Virus record (IMG/VR): IMGVR_UViG_3300032083_000034
Coordinates: 1 to 31,930 of that record
Direction: 5' to 3' (one strand)
From: a virus
DNA: 31,930 bases
The notes under the pieces were generated by a model. The model searched no databases, was not told the DNA's origin, and saw nothing but the letters and a program-made list of their open reading frames with translations. The position numbers were made by a program, and so were the translations under genes. Positions 9,520 through 17,300 of the stretch are shown piece after piece (within the stretch, counting starts at the first letter, position 1; every line of letters starts with the position of its first letter).

Positions 9520-11606
9520 TAAACTAACGCCTCTTTTCCTTGACTATTTAAAGCATCATTTATCACATTAACTATTGTACTTCTACGTTTTAATAATAAA
9601 TCATCAAAACCCTCTGTGTCATTAGCATATACATTTAAATTGACTGTAGTCGCACCCATTCCACCTAGTTTATTATTGGGTACTATTGTTCCTGCTTGTT
9701 GGGGAATAAAAAGTTCAGGCCCTGCCTCACCAACCATTGAAGGACGACCAACTGGCGGTCTACCACCTTTTTCAAATCCTTTAATTTTATTAACCATTCC
9801 AATACCTGTTGCTATAACTCCTGCCGCTAGGAATGGCCCTAAAACTCCACCTTGTGCTAATGCTTTAGTTCCTGCTTCGTATGTATTTATTAATGCGGTT
9901 TTTATAGCCTTCATTTGGAATAATGATTTAGCTTTACCAATAGCGGCAGTCACTGCCTCACCTATTAATGCTTCTACTAATGCTCTTTTTACTGCATCAC
10001 CAAATCCTTTCATGTCAAGTTTTCCTGTAATGACAAAATCACTTAATGTCTTAGTTAAACTTGCAAATGCAGTCTTTCCTGCTTTTTCAAAACTATCAAA
10101 TGTACTTTCGTTCATAGCATCTTGAAATCCACTTTTAAATCTTTGCAAACTAGATAACTGTTCATCTGTGTTATTTCTAAATTTTTCGTTAAATTTGTCT
10201 AATTCAAATCTAAAATTTTCTAAAGACATTGAATTTAATTCTTCTGTATCATCTATAACATTTCTGTATTTCAGACGGAACTTTTCAAGTTCAAGACTTT
10301 GTTGTCTAAATATACTTGAATTATTTTTTTGTTCTTTTGTTAATTCTTTAAAATTATGAGATAAATGTTTAGTTGATACTGAAATTTTATTAAATCCATC
10401 AACACTTGTTAATAATTCAATTCTTTCTTTTGTTTTATCTATAGTTCTTTGTAATTCTTCTAATTCTTTTATAGACAACTGGAAATTAGCTTCATTCATT
10501 TCTCGTTGTGATTGAACTATCTCACCAAATCTAGTATTCAGTGATTTTAGTAAAAATTCTGCATCTTCTAATTCTTGGATATTAACAATGTTAGCTTCTA
10601 ATTGTGCTAAACTTGATGCTTGATTAAATAATTCTCTAATTTGACCAACTAAAAATGATATTGTTGTGACTGCCGCTACACCTTTTTTACCTAATAATAA
10701 TGCTGAAATTAATCCTGATGTTTGAACAAATGAAGGTAGACTTTGAAATCCTGTAATTGTTGTGCCTAATGCATCAGATACATTTTTTACTGCAGGTGCT
10801 ACATTTTTAATTAGATTTGATGTTTTACTAATTGCTCCTGCAAAGTTTTCACCGATAGCTGTTGCAATATCTTTTATTTGTTGTTCATTCTGCTCTAAAA
10901 ATACATTTAAGTCACCAAACTCACCTTTAAGTTCATCAAAAAATCCTGATGCAACATCTTTTTGAAATTTAAAATACTTATCTCCAATCATTGAGATAGT
11001 ACCTTCAAGTGTAGTTGCTAAATCTTTAGTGGCATTAGCAAATTGACCATCTCCTGCAAATAATTCTTCAAATCTTGCTACTGTTTCTTCTGCAGTGACT
11101 TTTGCACCATTTTGAAATCCTAATAAGGCTCTCACACCTCTTTCTCTAAATAAATCTGCCGCACCAATACCACCTGCAAATGCTCTTTGAATTTGTGATG
11201 ATGTGGTTTCAAAATCTAATCCTGTGACTGCCGCTACATTACCAGTTATCTCTAAAACTCTATTAAGGTCTTGTGCATCTTTAGCAACAACTGCCAAATT
11301 ACCTGATGCTCTTGATATTTCCTCTAAGGAAAATGGAACTCTACCTGCAAAATCTGTAAGACTATCAAAGGCTTCTTTACCTTCTTCTATTGAGCCAAAT
11401 AAGAATTTAAAACGAACTTGTAGGCTTTCAACTTCTTTACCTACATTAACAAATGATTTGACAACTGCACCTGCACCAAGACCAACCAATGCACCTTTTA
11501 AGCTAAAAACCGACCTTTTTACATTTCCAAGATTTTTTTGAACACCAGTTAGTGCTTTTTTGGTTTTATCATTAGCGATAATGTCAATCAGTAATTTTTT
11601 AGTCAT
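9519..11606 (-). CDS. Tail tape-measure protein
   Basis: The product has 695 aa. It is mostly helical, with an Ala/Gly-rich N-terminus (LKGALVGLGAGAVVKSF), a SLEEISRASGNLA motif typical of tape measures, long coiled-coil stretches (about 330-500) and hydrophobic segments (LISALLLGKKGVAAVTTISFL; GPFLAAGVIATGIGMV). Near the C-terminus is GRPSMVGEAGPELFIPQQAG, a very common tape-measure end signature. The gene lies after the frameshifted chaperone and starts by TAATG overlap with the chaperone extension. Its length would set the tail length, a short to medium siphovirus tail. No peptidoglycan hydrolase domain is seen. Confidence 0.92.
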   Translation of the reverse strand: MTKKLLIDIIANDKTKKALTGVQKNLGNVKRSVFSLKGALVGLGAGAVVKSFVNVGKEVESLQVRFKFLFGSIEEGKEAFDSLTDFAGRVPFSLEEISRASGNLAVVAKDAQDLNRVLEITGNVAAVTGLDFETTSSQIQRAFAGGIGAADLFRERGVRALLGFQNGAKVTAEETVARFEELFAGDGQFANATKDLATTLEGTISMIGDKYFKFQKDVASGFFDELKGEFGDLNVFLEQNEQQIKDIATAIGENFAGAISKTSNLIKNVAPAVKNVSDALGTTITGFQSLPSFVQTSGLISALLLGKKGVAAVTTISFLVGQIRELFNQASSLAQLEANIVNIQELEDAEFLLKSLNTRFGEIVQSQREMNEANFQLSIKELEELQRTIDKTKERIELLTSVDGFNKISVSTKHLSHNFKELTKEQKNNSSIFRQQSLELEKFRLKYRNVIDDTEELNSMSLENFRFELDKFNEKFRNNTDEQLSSLQRFKSGFQDAMNESTFDSFEKAGKTAFASLTKTLSDFVITGKLDMKGFGDAVKRALVEALIGEAVTAAIGKAKSLFQMKAIKTALINTYEAGTKALAQGGVLGPFLAAGVIATGIGMVNKIKGFEKGGRPPVGRPSMVGEAGPELFIPQQAGTIVPNNKLGGMGATTVNLNVYANDTEGFDDLLLKRRSTIVNVINDALNSQGKEALV

Positions 11607-12132
11607 TATCTTCTTTTACCTTGCATCTTCTGTTTATTCAATGCTTTTTGTTCTTCTTCATGTTTGAGATTATAATAAGCTACCCACATATTATATTCAT
11701 CTACTGGGATTTGTAAAATCTCCCCAATAGTTTTATGTAGCTTTTCTGCTAGGAAAAAATGAAATCTAAAATCTGAATCAGAATTTAGTTTTTTTTTAGG
11801 GTTTTAGTATCATCAGTTGAAGGATTTAATATTTCACTAGACACTCTAGCAATAATATCAGGGTCAACAAACTTCTTCATCCTAATCTTACTTTCTAAAT
11901 CAAACATTAACTCACCATCTTTTGTTTGTGCCTTTTTTACAATGACATCAATTAAGACAGTTAAGTCGTTATCACTAGAGCCTTTAAAGATTTCTGCTTT
12001 TTCTAAAAGTGTAAATGGTTTAACATAAATGGCATCTTCGCCTGTTAATCCCCATTCTTCTACTTCAATAATTTTAATCTCTTGGTGCTTAAAATGATTT
12101 ATAGCACCCTCAAGATAATCTTTTTTGGGCAT
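11606..12132 (-). CDS. Tail assembly chaperone, long -1 frameshift product (G-T-like), 175 aa
   Basis: The 115-aa frame ends at a run of nine A on the coding strand (11789-11797) containing the slippery heptamer A AAA AAC (11794 to 11788), directly before TAA. A -1 shift there opens 60 more codons with ordered sequence (FRFHFFLAEKLHKTIGEIL, DEYNMWVAYYNLKHEEEQK) ending at TAA 11606-11608, which overlaps the tape-measure ATG. The lengths agree: 527 nt plus one reread base equals 176 codons including stop. This reproduces the lambda G/GT arrangement between the major tail protein and the tape measure. The long form should bind the tape measure while the tube grows. Confidence 0.88.
11785..12132 (-). 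CDS. Tail assembly chaperone, short form (G-like), 115 aa
   Basis: This is the in-frame product that most ribosomes should make. It is acidic and helical (HFKHQEIKIIEVEEWGL, VKPFTLLEKAEIFKGS, DLTVLIDVIVKKAQTKDG). The pattern recalls the tail assembly chaperone families found before tape-measure genes. It begins 6 nt after the major tail protein stop and terminates immediately after the slippery A-run. Identity as a chaperone rests on position, size and the frameshift site. Confidence 0.85.
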   Translation of the reverse strand: MPKKDYLEGAINHFKHQEIKIIEVEEWGLTGEDAIYVKPFTLLEKAEIFKGSSDNDLTVLIDVIVKKAQTKDGELMFDLESKIRMKKFVDPDIIARVSSEILNPSTDDTKTLKKN

Positions 12133-12137
12133 TTAGA

Positions 12138-12527
12138 TTAGACTGTTGTGTGTGTGACGCCACCAGTAAATTGAACATTAAATGTTCTACTGATTACACC
12201 ATCCATTGTCACTGCTACTGATGCACCTGTCACTAAAGCAGTTCCAGTATAATAAGCATCACCGCTATCTGCACCTTCAGGGTAAAGATTTAATGTGACA
12301 GAAGCACCAACATCAAGGCTTTCTTGACCTGATGAATCTGTTTCATCCCAATGGCATTCAATAGTACCAGTGGCATCTTTTCTTAGTGCAATATAGGTTT
12401 TTGCAGTATCAGTTAATGATGTATCTTCAACAGTATCGTTAGTTTCGTCAATATTAAAACCTATTACTTCAGCTACAGTTGCTGATGCAATTTTGACTAC
12501 TCCGCTTGTTCCGACGTGTGTTGCCAT
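12138..12527 (-). CDS. Major tail tube protein
   Basis: The product is a 129-aa beta-rich, acidic, Thr/Gly/Ala-rich protein with the tail-tube style start ATHVGTSGVVKIAS and phrases FNIDETNDTVEDTSLTD, DATGTIECHWDETDSSGQ and VTMDGVISRTFNVQFTGG. The pattern of a short N-terminal strand, a T-rich specificity loop and a final RTFNVQFTGG strand is common to siphovirus tube proteins. It precedes the chaperone and follows the tail terminator in canonical order. It polymerises into hexameric rings. Confidence 0.88.
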   Translation of the reverse strand: MATHVGTSGVVKIASATVAEVIGFNIDETNDTVEDTSLTDTAKTYIALRKDATGTIECHWDETDSSGQESLDVGASVTLNLYPEGADSGDAYYTGTALVTGASVAVTMDGVISRTFNVQFTGGVTHTTV

Positions 12528-12685
12528 TCGTTATCTCCTTCGTTATTTGTTTCTACCTTTTTTTTAGATTTGGTAGGTTTTTTTTCTGCTTCTAGTTTAT
12601 AACCATTAGCAAGAAACTTGTCTATATTATTATCCCATACTTCTATGGAAATATCATCTTTGTATAGCTTTACTCTTTTAGCCAT
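12497..12685 (-). CDS. Small basic protein, 62 aa, related to the 53-aa protein at 14077
   Basis: The sequence begins MAKRVKLYKDDISIEVWDNN, then FLANGYKLEAEKK and a Lys-rich tail (KKPTKSKKKV). It resembles the 53-aa product at 14077-14238 (KLKKGD...WEKN...LRGYDL...EKKP): a short strand, a tryptophan near residue 17-20, a GY-K/D-L motif and a lysine tail. Its C-terminus overlaps the tube gene by 31 nt, and its start is coupled to the tail terminator gene by TAATG. The function is unknown. A small accessory of capsid or tail assembly is possible from its place. Confidence 0.7.
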   Translation of the reverse strand: MAKRVKLYKDDISIEVWDNNIDKFLANGYKLEAEKKPTKSKKKVETNNEGDNEWQHTSEQAE

Positions 12686-13128
12686 TATGCCGTACCTCGT
12701 ACAAATTCATAAAATACTCTTACCACAATTCTCACTCCACCCAAAGGATATAATGTGCCTTCATCAGAACTAACTTCTACTATTTGGCTATTAAGAGAAT
12801 TACCACCTCTAGTCCTATCTGCATCAAGAGTTTCTTCTATAACTTCTATAAGCTGATTTCTTTTTGTATCTAAATTAGTTTCTGTGCCTTTAACATAACC
12901 CACTAAAACATAATCTATTGTGCCACTTCTTTTTCCTGCCGCAGTATCACCTAAAGTATAATCTTCTCTTACCTCGTCACCTGTAGATATATATATTGCA
13001 GGAAATTGAGGGTCAGCTAATTGTTCAGGTTCAAAAGGCTCTCTAGTTATTTTTTTTAATTCAATAGGTGAAGTCACTGCATCTAATACAGTAATAATAT
13101 TGGCGGCTATATTTTCTCTAATACTCAT
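12685..13128 (-). CDS. Tail terminator / tail completion protein
   Basis: The 147-aa product alternates helix and strand in the manner of tail terminators. It has an N-terminal helix (ENIAANIITVLDAV), a PAIYISTGDE strand, a VLVGYVKGTE strand, a long helix (DTKRNQLIEVIEETLDADRT) and a final RIVVRVFYEFVRG strand. It sits between the gp10-like neck gene (4-nt overlap) and the tube gene, the lambda gpU position. The assignment is by fold impression and order. Confidence 0.75.
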   Translation of the reverse strand: MSIRENIAANIITVLDAVTSPIELKKITREPFEPEQLADPQFPAIYISTGDEVREDYTLGDTAAGKRSGTIDYVLVGYVKGTETNLDTKRNQLIEVIEETLDADRTRGGNSLNSQIVEVSSDEGTLYPLGGVRIVVRVFYEFVRGTA

Positions 13129-13589
13129 AATCTTAGTTCTCTTTCTAGCACATTAAAGAATATCTTTTCAATATTTGTTTCTTCTTTTTTACTTATTCTA
13201 AAAAAGGGTCGGATAACTCTACTTTTGCCAACACCTGCAACATCATGGAAAAATGCTTTTTTATTAGCTGATGCCTGTCTAAAAAATAATTGACCTTTAC
13301 TGGTTGTGACTTTACTTGTTAATGAACTAAACATTTGTCCTGTATCAGTTAAATCAACAACTCCAGATTCTTTTACTAATCTTCTTTTATATTTAGGTGA
13401 ATAAGGTTTAAATGCTCTACCTCTAAAATCTACACCTTTGTTTTGGGTACGTTCTTTAATAGCGGAAATTTCAAAAGCAGTTGCGTTAGCTAAGGCTCTT
13501 TTAATTGCTCTTTGTACTTGTTTAGAAACTTTTTGAACTGATTTACTTACTTGAACAGAATTGTCCTTGATGCGAACACTCGCAACCAT
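13125..13589 (-). CDS. Neck / head-tail joining protein (HK97 gp10-like or Mu G-like)
   Basis: The product is basic and 154 aa. An N-terminal helix (VSKQVQRAIKRALANATAFEISAIKERT) is followed by the phrase GVDFRGRAFKPYSPKYKRR, then LTDTGQMFSSLTSKV and a C-terminal PFFRISKKEETNIEKIFF helix. The FRGRAFKPYSPKY segment with a following DTGQM is a signature I link to virion morphogenesis/HK97 gp10 neck proteins. It starts by TAATG overlap with the adaptor gene upstream and overlaps the terminator gene downstream by 4 nt. It would sit at the head-tail interface. Confidence 0.75.
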   Translation of the reverse strand: MVASVRIKDNSVQVSKSVQKVSKQVQRAIKRALANATAFEISAIKERTQNKGVDFRGRAFKPYSPKYKRRLVKESGVVDLTDTGQMFSSLTSKVTTSKGQLFFRQASANKKAFFHDVAGVGKSRVIRPFFRISKKEETNIEKIFFNVLERELRL

Positions 13590-14077
13590 TAACGAACTAA
13601 TCTTAAATGATGTATAGGTTCTTTTTCACTAGCGGTGACATTGCTATCACCATCTTCATCATACTCAACACCATCTCTTAATACTGCATTAAATTCTTCT
13701 GCATATTTTGTTCTATAATGTGCCATTTGAACTTGGAAAGCATCTTGTCCATCTCCACCTTGTGGGTCTTTCCATTTAGTCAAGATAGGATAAATATATT
13801 CTGCTAATGCTCTATAAACTACACTTCTAGTCCATTGTGAATTTGTTAATTTAGAACTATCTAACTCTAGTGTTGTGACTTTAGTAATATCTTTGTATCT
13901 GACTGTATGGCGGTATCTTTCCCACCATTCTTCTCTAATCTGTCTAATAACATCATTCTCAGCTTGTTGTAAGGGTGCATCAAAATCATTATTACTATCT
14001 AATAATCCATAGTCCTCTATATCAGGAACATAATTTTTAATGTCTGCTATTGCTACTGAAAATTCTGTTGTTGCCAT
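13589..14077 (-). CDS. Head-tail connector (adaptor) protein
   Basis: This acidic 162-aa protein has mostly helical segments: IADIKNYVPDIEDYG, LQQAENDVIRQIREEWWERYR, SVVYRALAEYIYPILTKW and AHYRTKYAEEFNAVLRDGVEYD. The order of helices and the position after the capsid gene match gp6/gp15-type adaptors that stack below the portal. It is joined by TAATG to the 53-aa gene upstream and to the neck gene downstream. Confidence 0.75.
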   Translation of the reverse strand: MATTEFSVAIADIKNYVPDIEDYGLLDSNNDFDAPLQQAENDVIRQIREEWWERYRHTVRYKDITKVTTLELDSSKLTNSQWTRSVVYRALAEYIYPILTKWKDPQGGDGQDAFQVQMAHYRTKYAEEFNAVLRDGVEYDEDGDSNVTASEKEPIHHLRLVR

Positions 14078-14238
14078 TAATCTTCTTTCTTCTTTCTAGT
14101 TTTTTTTGGTTTTTCTTCAGCAGGTTTTTTTTCTACTAAATCATAACCTCTTAATTTCCAATGTATTAAATTTTTTTCCCAATCAAATTTTGTTCTTGTG
14201 ATTATTTTATCGCCTTTTTTTAATTTAACTGTGTCCAT
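14077..14238 (-). CDS. Small basic head-module protein, 53 aa
   Basis: I read this short frame directly: MDTVKLKKGDKIITRTKFDWEKN-type start, an HWKLRGYDLVEKK core and a Lys-rich tail ending RKKKED. An AGGAG lies 8 nt upstream of the ATG, and the stop overlaps the adaptor ATG as TAATG. It shares layout with the 62-aa protein at 12497-12685. The function is unknown. It lies between the capsid gene and the neck genes. Confidence 0.75.
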   Translation of the reverse strand: MDTVKLKKGDKIITRTKFDWEKNLIHWKLRGYDLVEKKPAEEKPKKTRKKKED

Positions 14239-14256
14239 AATAAACTCCTAATAGTA

Positions 14257-14277
14257 GGTGGGGATTATATCCCCACC
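14257..14277. other. Strong hairpin after the capsid gene
   Basis: A perfect 9-bp inverted repeat (GGTGGGGAT / ATCCCCACC) with a 3-nt loop lies 12 nt beyond the capsid stop codon and about 20 nt before the next ATG. No U-run follows on the transcribed strand (TACTATTAGGAG instead), so it is unlikely to be a full intrinsic terminator. An mRNA end-protecting or attenuating hairpin that favours capsid expression is more likely. Confidence 0.7.
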
Positions 14278-14289
14278 CACAAGCATATA

Positions 14290-15135
14290 CTACTGGATTG
14301 ATGAGTCAAAGTGCATTTCTACACCATATGAATCATGTAATTCTCCAACACCATAAACTGCAGTAGCAACAATCTCGTCTGCTCTTAGAGAAGCATCTCT
14401 TTGAGTTTCAATCTTGATGTCCTGCATCATAGCTAGTGCTAAAGCATCCTTATGGAATACTGCACCTTTGTAATCACCTGCTGTACCTGTGTTAGCCATA
14501 TTTGAAGTTTCAAATACTGTAATACCTGCAATCTGACCTACATAACCTGAGCGTAGTGCTTCGTTCTGTAAATCACCTGCATTTGGATTAGCAAATGTGT
14601 TTGTTAAGTTTGCTTTTAAGTCATAAGCAATCTTTGGGTGTAATACTGCATAACACTCATTTGTTGGCAGTCCTGCCGCTCTTAGAGTTGATGCCGCATT
14701 GAAGATAGAAGAAGCCGCAATCGCTCCAGTTCCGTCACCTAATGTAGTTGAGAAACCATCAAATAATGCGATTAAGTCTTCGTCCATTTTCTTTGCAATA
14801 CCTTCACCGAATAATCTACCGATATCAGCCGCTACGTTTCTTGGTGCGGAGTTTCTCGCTAAATCAGTTAGTGTTGTCATTACGCCAACCTCAGATGCAG
14901 TGATTGTCACTGAACTTGGGTTTACTGCTGTGTTTGATAAATCGGTTGCTTCTGCTACACCTGCCGCCGCGATAGCTGAGTAAATCGGTACTTCTACGGA
15001 TTTACCACCACCTGCGATAGTGTAGTTTTTTACCAAGTTCTTCATTATAGATTGCTCTTGAATTACGAACTCAGCTTCAGCAACGATTTCTGTGTACAAT
15101 TCACTAAGAGTTGTACTTGTGCTTTCGTTTGCCAT
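14290..15135 (-). CDS. Major capsid protein (HK97-fold)
   Basis: The 281-aa product starts ANESTSTTLSELYTEIVAEAEF, followed by a helix and an E-loop-like part (VPIYSAIAAAGVAEATDLSNT). Then come NSAPRNVAADIGRLFGEGIAKKMDEDLIALFDGF (spine helix region), NECYAVLHPKIAYDLKANL (P-domain strand-helix) and AVYGVGELHDSYGVEMHFDSS at the end. Gene order scaffold-capsid-connector supports the call. Codon use is notably richer in G/C at several third positions than its neighbours, as expected for a highly expressed gene. There is no N-terminal protease-processed delta domain; a separate scaffold lies upstream. Confidence 0.92.
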   Translation of the reverse strand: MANESTSTTLSELYTEIVAEAEFVIQEQSIMKNLVKNYTIAGGGKSVEVPIYSAIAAAGVAEATDLSNTAVNPSSVTITASEVGVMTTLTDLARNSAPRNVAADIGRLFGEGIAKKMDEDLIALFDGFSTTLGDGTGAIAASSIFNAASTLRAAGLPTNECYAVLHPKIAYDLKANLTNTFANPNAGDLQNEALRSGYVGQIAGITVFETSNMANTGTAGDYKGAVFHKDALALAMMQDIKIETQRDASLRADEIVATAVYGVGELHDSYGVEMHFDSSIQ

Positions 15136-15152
15136 TGTTATTTACCTTTCGT

Positions 15153-15863
15153 TTATTTTTTTAAGTTAATATGAGTGACACTGTCTCTAGTTTTACGATA
15201 CTCTGCGTATGCTTTTCTATCAGCAGGATTACTCATGTCTAAGTCCGAAATGTTTAAAGTCTTATTCGTATTTGACTGACCCACATTACTTACACTTCCG
15301 CTCCCAGAGGGAGTTGCCGACTGAAAGTGTGCGTTCTGCGTTAAAAACTCTTGTACAGCTTCATCAACTGTCAATAAGTCACCATCCTTGTTATATCTTG
15401 GTGTTCCTGAATTATCAACAACTTCTACTTTGCCATCTTTATTAAGATGAACGCTATTCTTTAGTAGAGATTTGATTTGTTCTGGATTGATGGCTTTATG
15501 CTTTGAAGCGGCATTGATTAATTGCTTATCAACTCTTTCATCTCTGAGTTCTGCTTCTAGCTTATTAAGTTTATCATTATATTCTTGAGTTTTCTTTTTG
15601 ATAACTTCATCAAACTTACCTCGTTCAAGTTGTTTTTCTTCTTCAGCTTTTCTTCTTTCTTCTATAGCCGCTTTTACGTCATCTAATGAGCCTACTCCTA
15701 GTTCATTTAAGATTTTTTGTTCTTGACGATAAAGTCTGTCTTTGACTACTTTATCAATATCAACTTGATTTGGTTTTGGTTGTTCTACTGGTTGTTCTTG
15801 TTTTACTTCTACATTTTCTGTTGTTGTTGCTTCCACCTGTTCCGTTTTATTCTCGTCAGACAT
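15153..15863 (-). CDS. Capsid scaffolding protein
   Basis: The 236-aa product has a charged, low-complexity Glu/Lys/Gln/Val N-terminus (TEQVEATTTENVEVKQEQPVEQ), a long coiled coil with runs such as EERRKAEEEKQLERGKFDEVIKK and EYNDKLNKLEAELRDERV, and a C-terminal part with SATPSGSGSVSNVGQS and a basic end (KAYAEYRKTRDSVTHINLKK). This layout is typical for phage scaffolds, whose basic C-terminus binds the capsid protein. The gene lies 17 nt ahead of the capsid gene. Confidence 0.88.
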   Translation of the reverse strand: MSDENKTEQVEATTTENVEVKQEQPVEQPKPNQVDIDKVVKDRLYRQEQKILNELGVGSLDDVKAAIEERRKAEEEKQLERGKFDEVIKKKTQEYNDKLNKLEAELRDERVDKQLINAASKHKAINPEQIKSLLKNSVHLNKDGKVEVVDNSGTPRYNKDGDLLTVDEAVQEFLTQNAHFQSATPSGSGSVSNVGQSNTNKTLNISDLDMSNPADRKAYAEYRKTRDSVTHINLKK

Positions 15864-15913
15864 GATTATAACTCCTTTATTAGTTATTTATTTAAGAGAT
15901 ATATAAAAAAATT

Positions 15914-16843
15914 CTATTCTTCAATCAAATTTTCCCATTCAGGGTCGTATGGGATAAAGGAATGACGACATCTATAGCCACCTCTATTGATAAATGGGTC
16001 TGTTCCTGACTTTCCTGCCCACCTAGTAGATGCCCAAGTATCTATGGCTTCTTGCTCTGTAAAGACTTTATTGAGATTGGCTCTACAAAAGGGTCTAGTA
16101 GTAATAATATTTGTGCCTGTGTATTTGTAAGATGTAATCCCTGCTTCATTAGCTTTGTACTTAGTAAATTGTCCGTCAAACTGCATTAAACTATCATGTG
16201 CCATTTGACTTGCGTATCTACGCATATTATCTCCATAAACATCAGCGGCATATTTAGATTGTAATGTTTCTTTAGCAGTAGTGACTTGTGCTTTGATACT
16301 AGGATTGTTGGAATATCTATTTTTATCTATGAAATCTACAAGGCGGTTTATTTCTGTTTCATCACTTCTTTGGTAAACACCATTAATCTTGGCTCTAATA
16401 TTTTTAACCATTTGATTAAAGTCTTTGCCTACAATAGCTGACTGATAAACTTCATTGGCTAATGTGTCTAGGTAGGTATTAGCAATATCCTCAAACCCAC
16501 TAAAAGATAAAAATTTTAATTGGTTAATAACTTCAAGATTAGGTTTTGTTAATGACTTAAATCTTGCAGGGATAGGTAGTGGCTTAATAAACTTTTGATA
16601 TTCTTTAATGACTTCATCATATTCACTGCGGATAATATCATCTACTTCTGATAAATAATTTTCTTCAATTAATCTTTTAAGGTTGGGTCTAAGTTGAATG
16701 GCTAGTTGGGTGGTTAGTTTTTCACCACCTGCGGTTGACTTAGTTAAGTCAGCAATAATATCATCTTCAAGTTTTTTAAGTACGCCAATAACTCTTTCTT
16801 CGTGAGTATCAATTAATTTGTTTAGTATTTCTTGTTTTGCCAT
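15914..16843 (-). CDS. Minor head protein, SPP1 gp7 / MuF-like
   Basis: The product has 309 aa, largely helical. The C-terminal part contains YKYTGTNIITTRPFCRANLNK and ends NRGGYRCRHSFIPYDPEW, a characteristic Cys/His pattern of the MuF/phage head-morphogenesis domain. The place between portal and scaffold is canonical. It likely binds the portal and enters the procapsid, and may be ejected with DNA. A 50-nt AT-rich gap separates it from the scaffold gene. There is no extra C-terminal toxin domain: the protein ends about 10 residues after the motif. Confidence 0.85.
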   Translation of the reverse strand: MAKQEILNKLIDTHEERVIGVLKKLEDDIIADLTKSTAGGEKLTTQLAIQLRPNLKRLIEENYLSEVDDIIRSEYDEVIKEYQKFIKPLPIPARFKSLTKPNLEVINQLKFLSFSGFEDIANTYLDTLANEVYQSAIVGKDFNQMVKNIRAKINGVYQRSDETEINRLVDFIDKNRYSNNPSIKAQVTTAKETLQSKYAADVYGDNMRRYASQMAHDSLMQFDGQFTKYKANEAGITSYKYTGTNIITTRPFCRANLNKVFTEQEAIDTWASTRWAGKSGTDPFINRGGYRCRHSFIPYDPEWENLIEE

Positions 16844-16846
16844 TCA

Positions 16847-17125
16847 TTAAACTTTAAAACCTTTTTTCCAAGATTGCACTGCCCAATAAGCAGGGGATAG
16901 GTTTTTCTGTCCTTTGACTTTGGCTAATATAGGTCTAAATCTAGCCATAAAACTTCTTTGTCTAGCAGGGATATTTTTCTTTATAGAAAGATTAGGGTCG
17001 CCAAATCTGACTATTTTAACATTGCCAGTTGCTTTATTCTTCACATATACACCAAACTTCTTTGACTTGCTAGGTGTTCTAAATGGTTTATTCAGCTTAA
17101 CTTGACGACCTTTATAAGTAGCCAT
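16847..17125 (-). CDS. Small basic protein, DUF6321-like, without its usual cysteines, 92 aa
   Basis: The sequence contains VKLNKPFRTPSKSKKFGVYVK and VKIVRFGDPNLSIKKN. I recognise both as the signature of a small domain frequent in phage head modules, often fused to prohead proteases. In the forms I recall, the second half carries a histidine/cysteine cluster before a YW motif. Here that part reads FMARFRPILAKVKGQ...SPAYWAVQSW with no cysteine. It is strongly basic, starts by TAATG coupling to the 32-aa gene and ends 3 nt before the MuF-like ATG. The function is unknown. Confidence 0.75.
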   Translation of the reverse strand: MATYKGRQVKLNKPFRTPSKSKKFGVYVKNKATGNVKIVRFGDPNLSIKKNIPARQRSFMARFRPILAKVKGQKNLSPAYWAVQSWKKGFKV

Positions 17126-17223
17126 TATTTCTTTTTCTTTCTTTTGTGTGCTGAGTTTTTCATCAATCTACCATCTGGCATATAATGAAATCCTCTAGGT
17201 GCTTTTTTACGTCTTTTAGCCAC
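17125..17223 (-). CDS. Very small basic protein, 32 aa, GTG start
   Basis: The frame reads VAKRRKKAPRGFHYMPDGRL, then MKNSAH and a basic KRKKKK end. The phrase GFHYMPDGRLMKNS matches a widespread short marine-phage protein that I recall without function. The GTG start overlaps the upstream stop as TAGTG, and its own stop overlaps the next ATG as TAATG. Charge suggests nucleic-acid or capsid-interior contact. Confidence rests on the recognised motif and tight coupling. Confidence 0.75.
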   Translation of the reverse strand: MAKRRKKAPRGFHYMPDGRLMKNSAHKRKKKK

Positions 17224-17300
17224 TATTTTTTTTTCTTCTTTCTTTTCTTCATCTTCATAGAAGATTTAACTGATTTTGTTTTTCCGTAGTGTTTTGGCAT
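17223..17300 (-). CDS. Micro-gene for a lysine-rich 25-aa peptide
   Basis: This frame begins MPKHYGKTKSVKSSMKMKK and ends in a lysine run. AAGGA lies 8-9 nt upstream of the ATG, and the TAG stop overlaps the GTG of the next gene. The MPKHYGK start is shared with other tiny phage peptides I recall. It overlaps the -1 extension (17255-17464) by 46 nt in another frame, so at least part of this segment is coded twice if both are real. Confidence 0.6.
   Translation of the reverse strand: MPKHYGKTKSVKSSMKMKKRKKKKK

Noticed and set aside
9616-11541. Several plus-strand frames of 63-169 codons within the tape-measure gene
   Set aside because: They mirror the Ala/Gly- and Lys/Glu-rich coding of the tape measure, lack ribosome binding sites and resemble no protein family.
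11785-11800. A-run treated as a simple sequencing error
   Set aside because: The slippery heptamer, position before the tape-measure gene and open -1 frame match the known tail-chaperone recoding arrangement, so biology explains it better.
14257-14277. Full intrinsic terminator after the capsid gene
   Set aside because: There is no U-run on the transcribed side, and the following genes depend on the same transcript.
14699-14983. Plus-strand frame opposite the capsid gene
   Set aside because: The Ala/Ser/Pro-rich reading reflects antisense of a highly expressed gene with strong codon bias.
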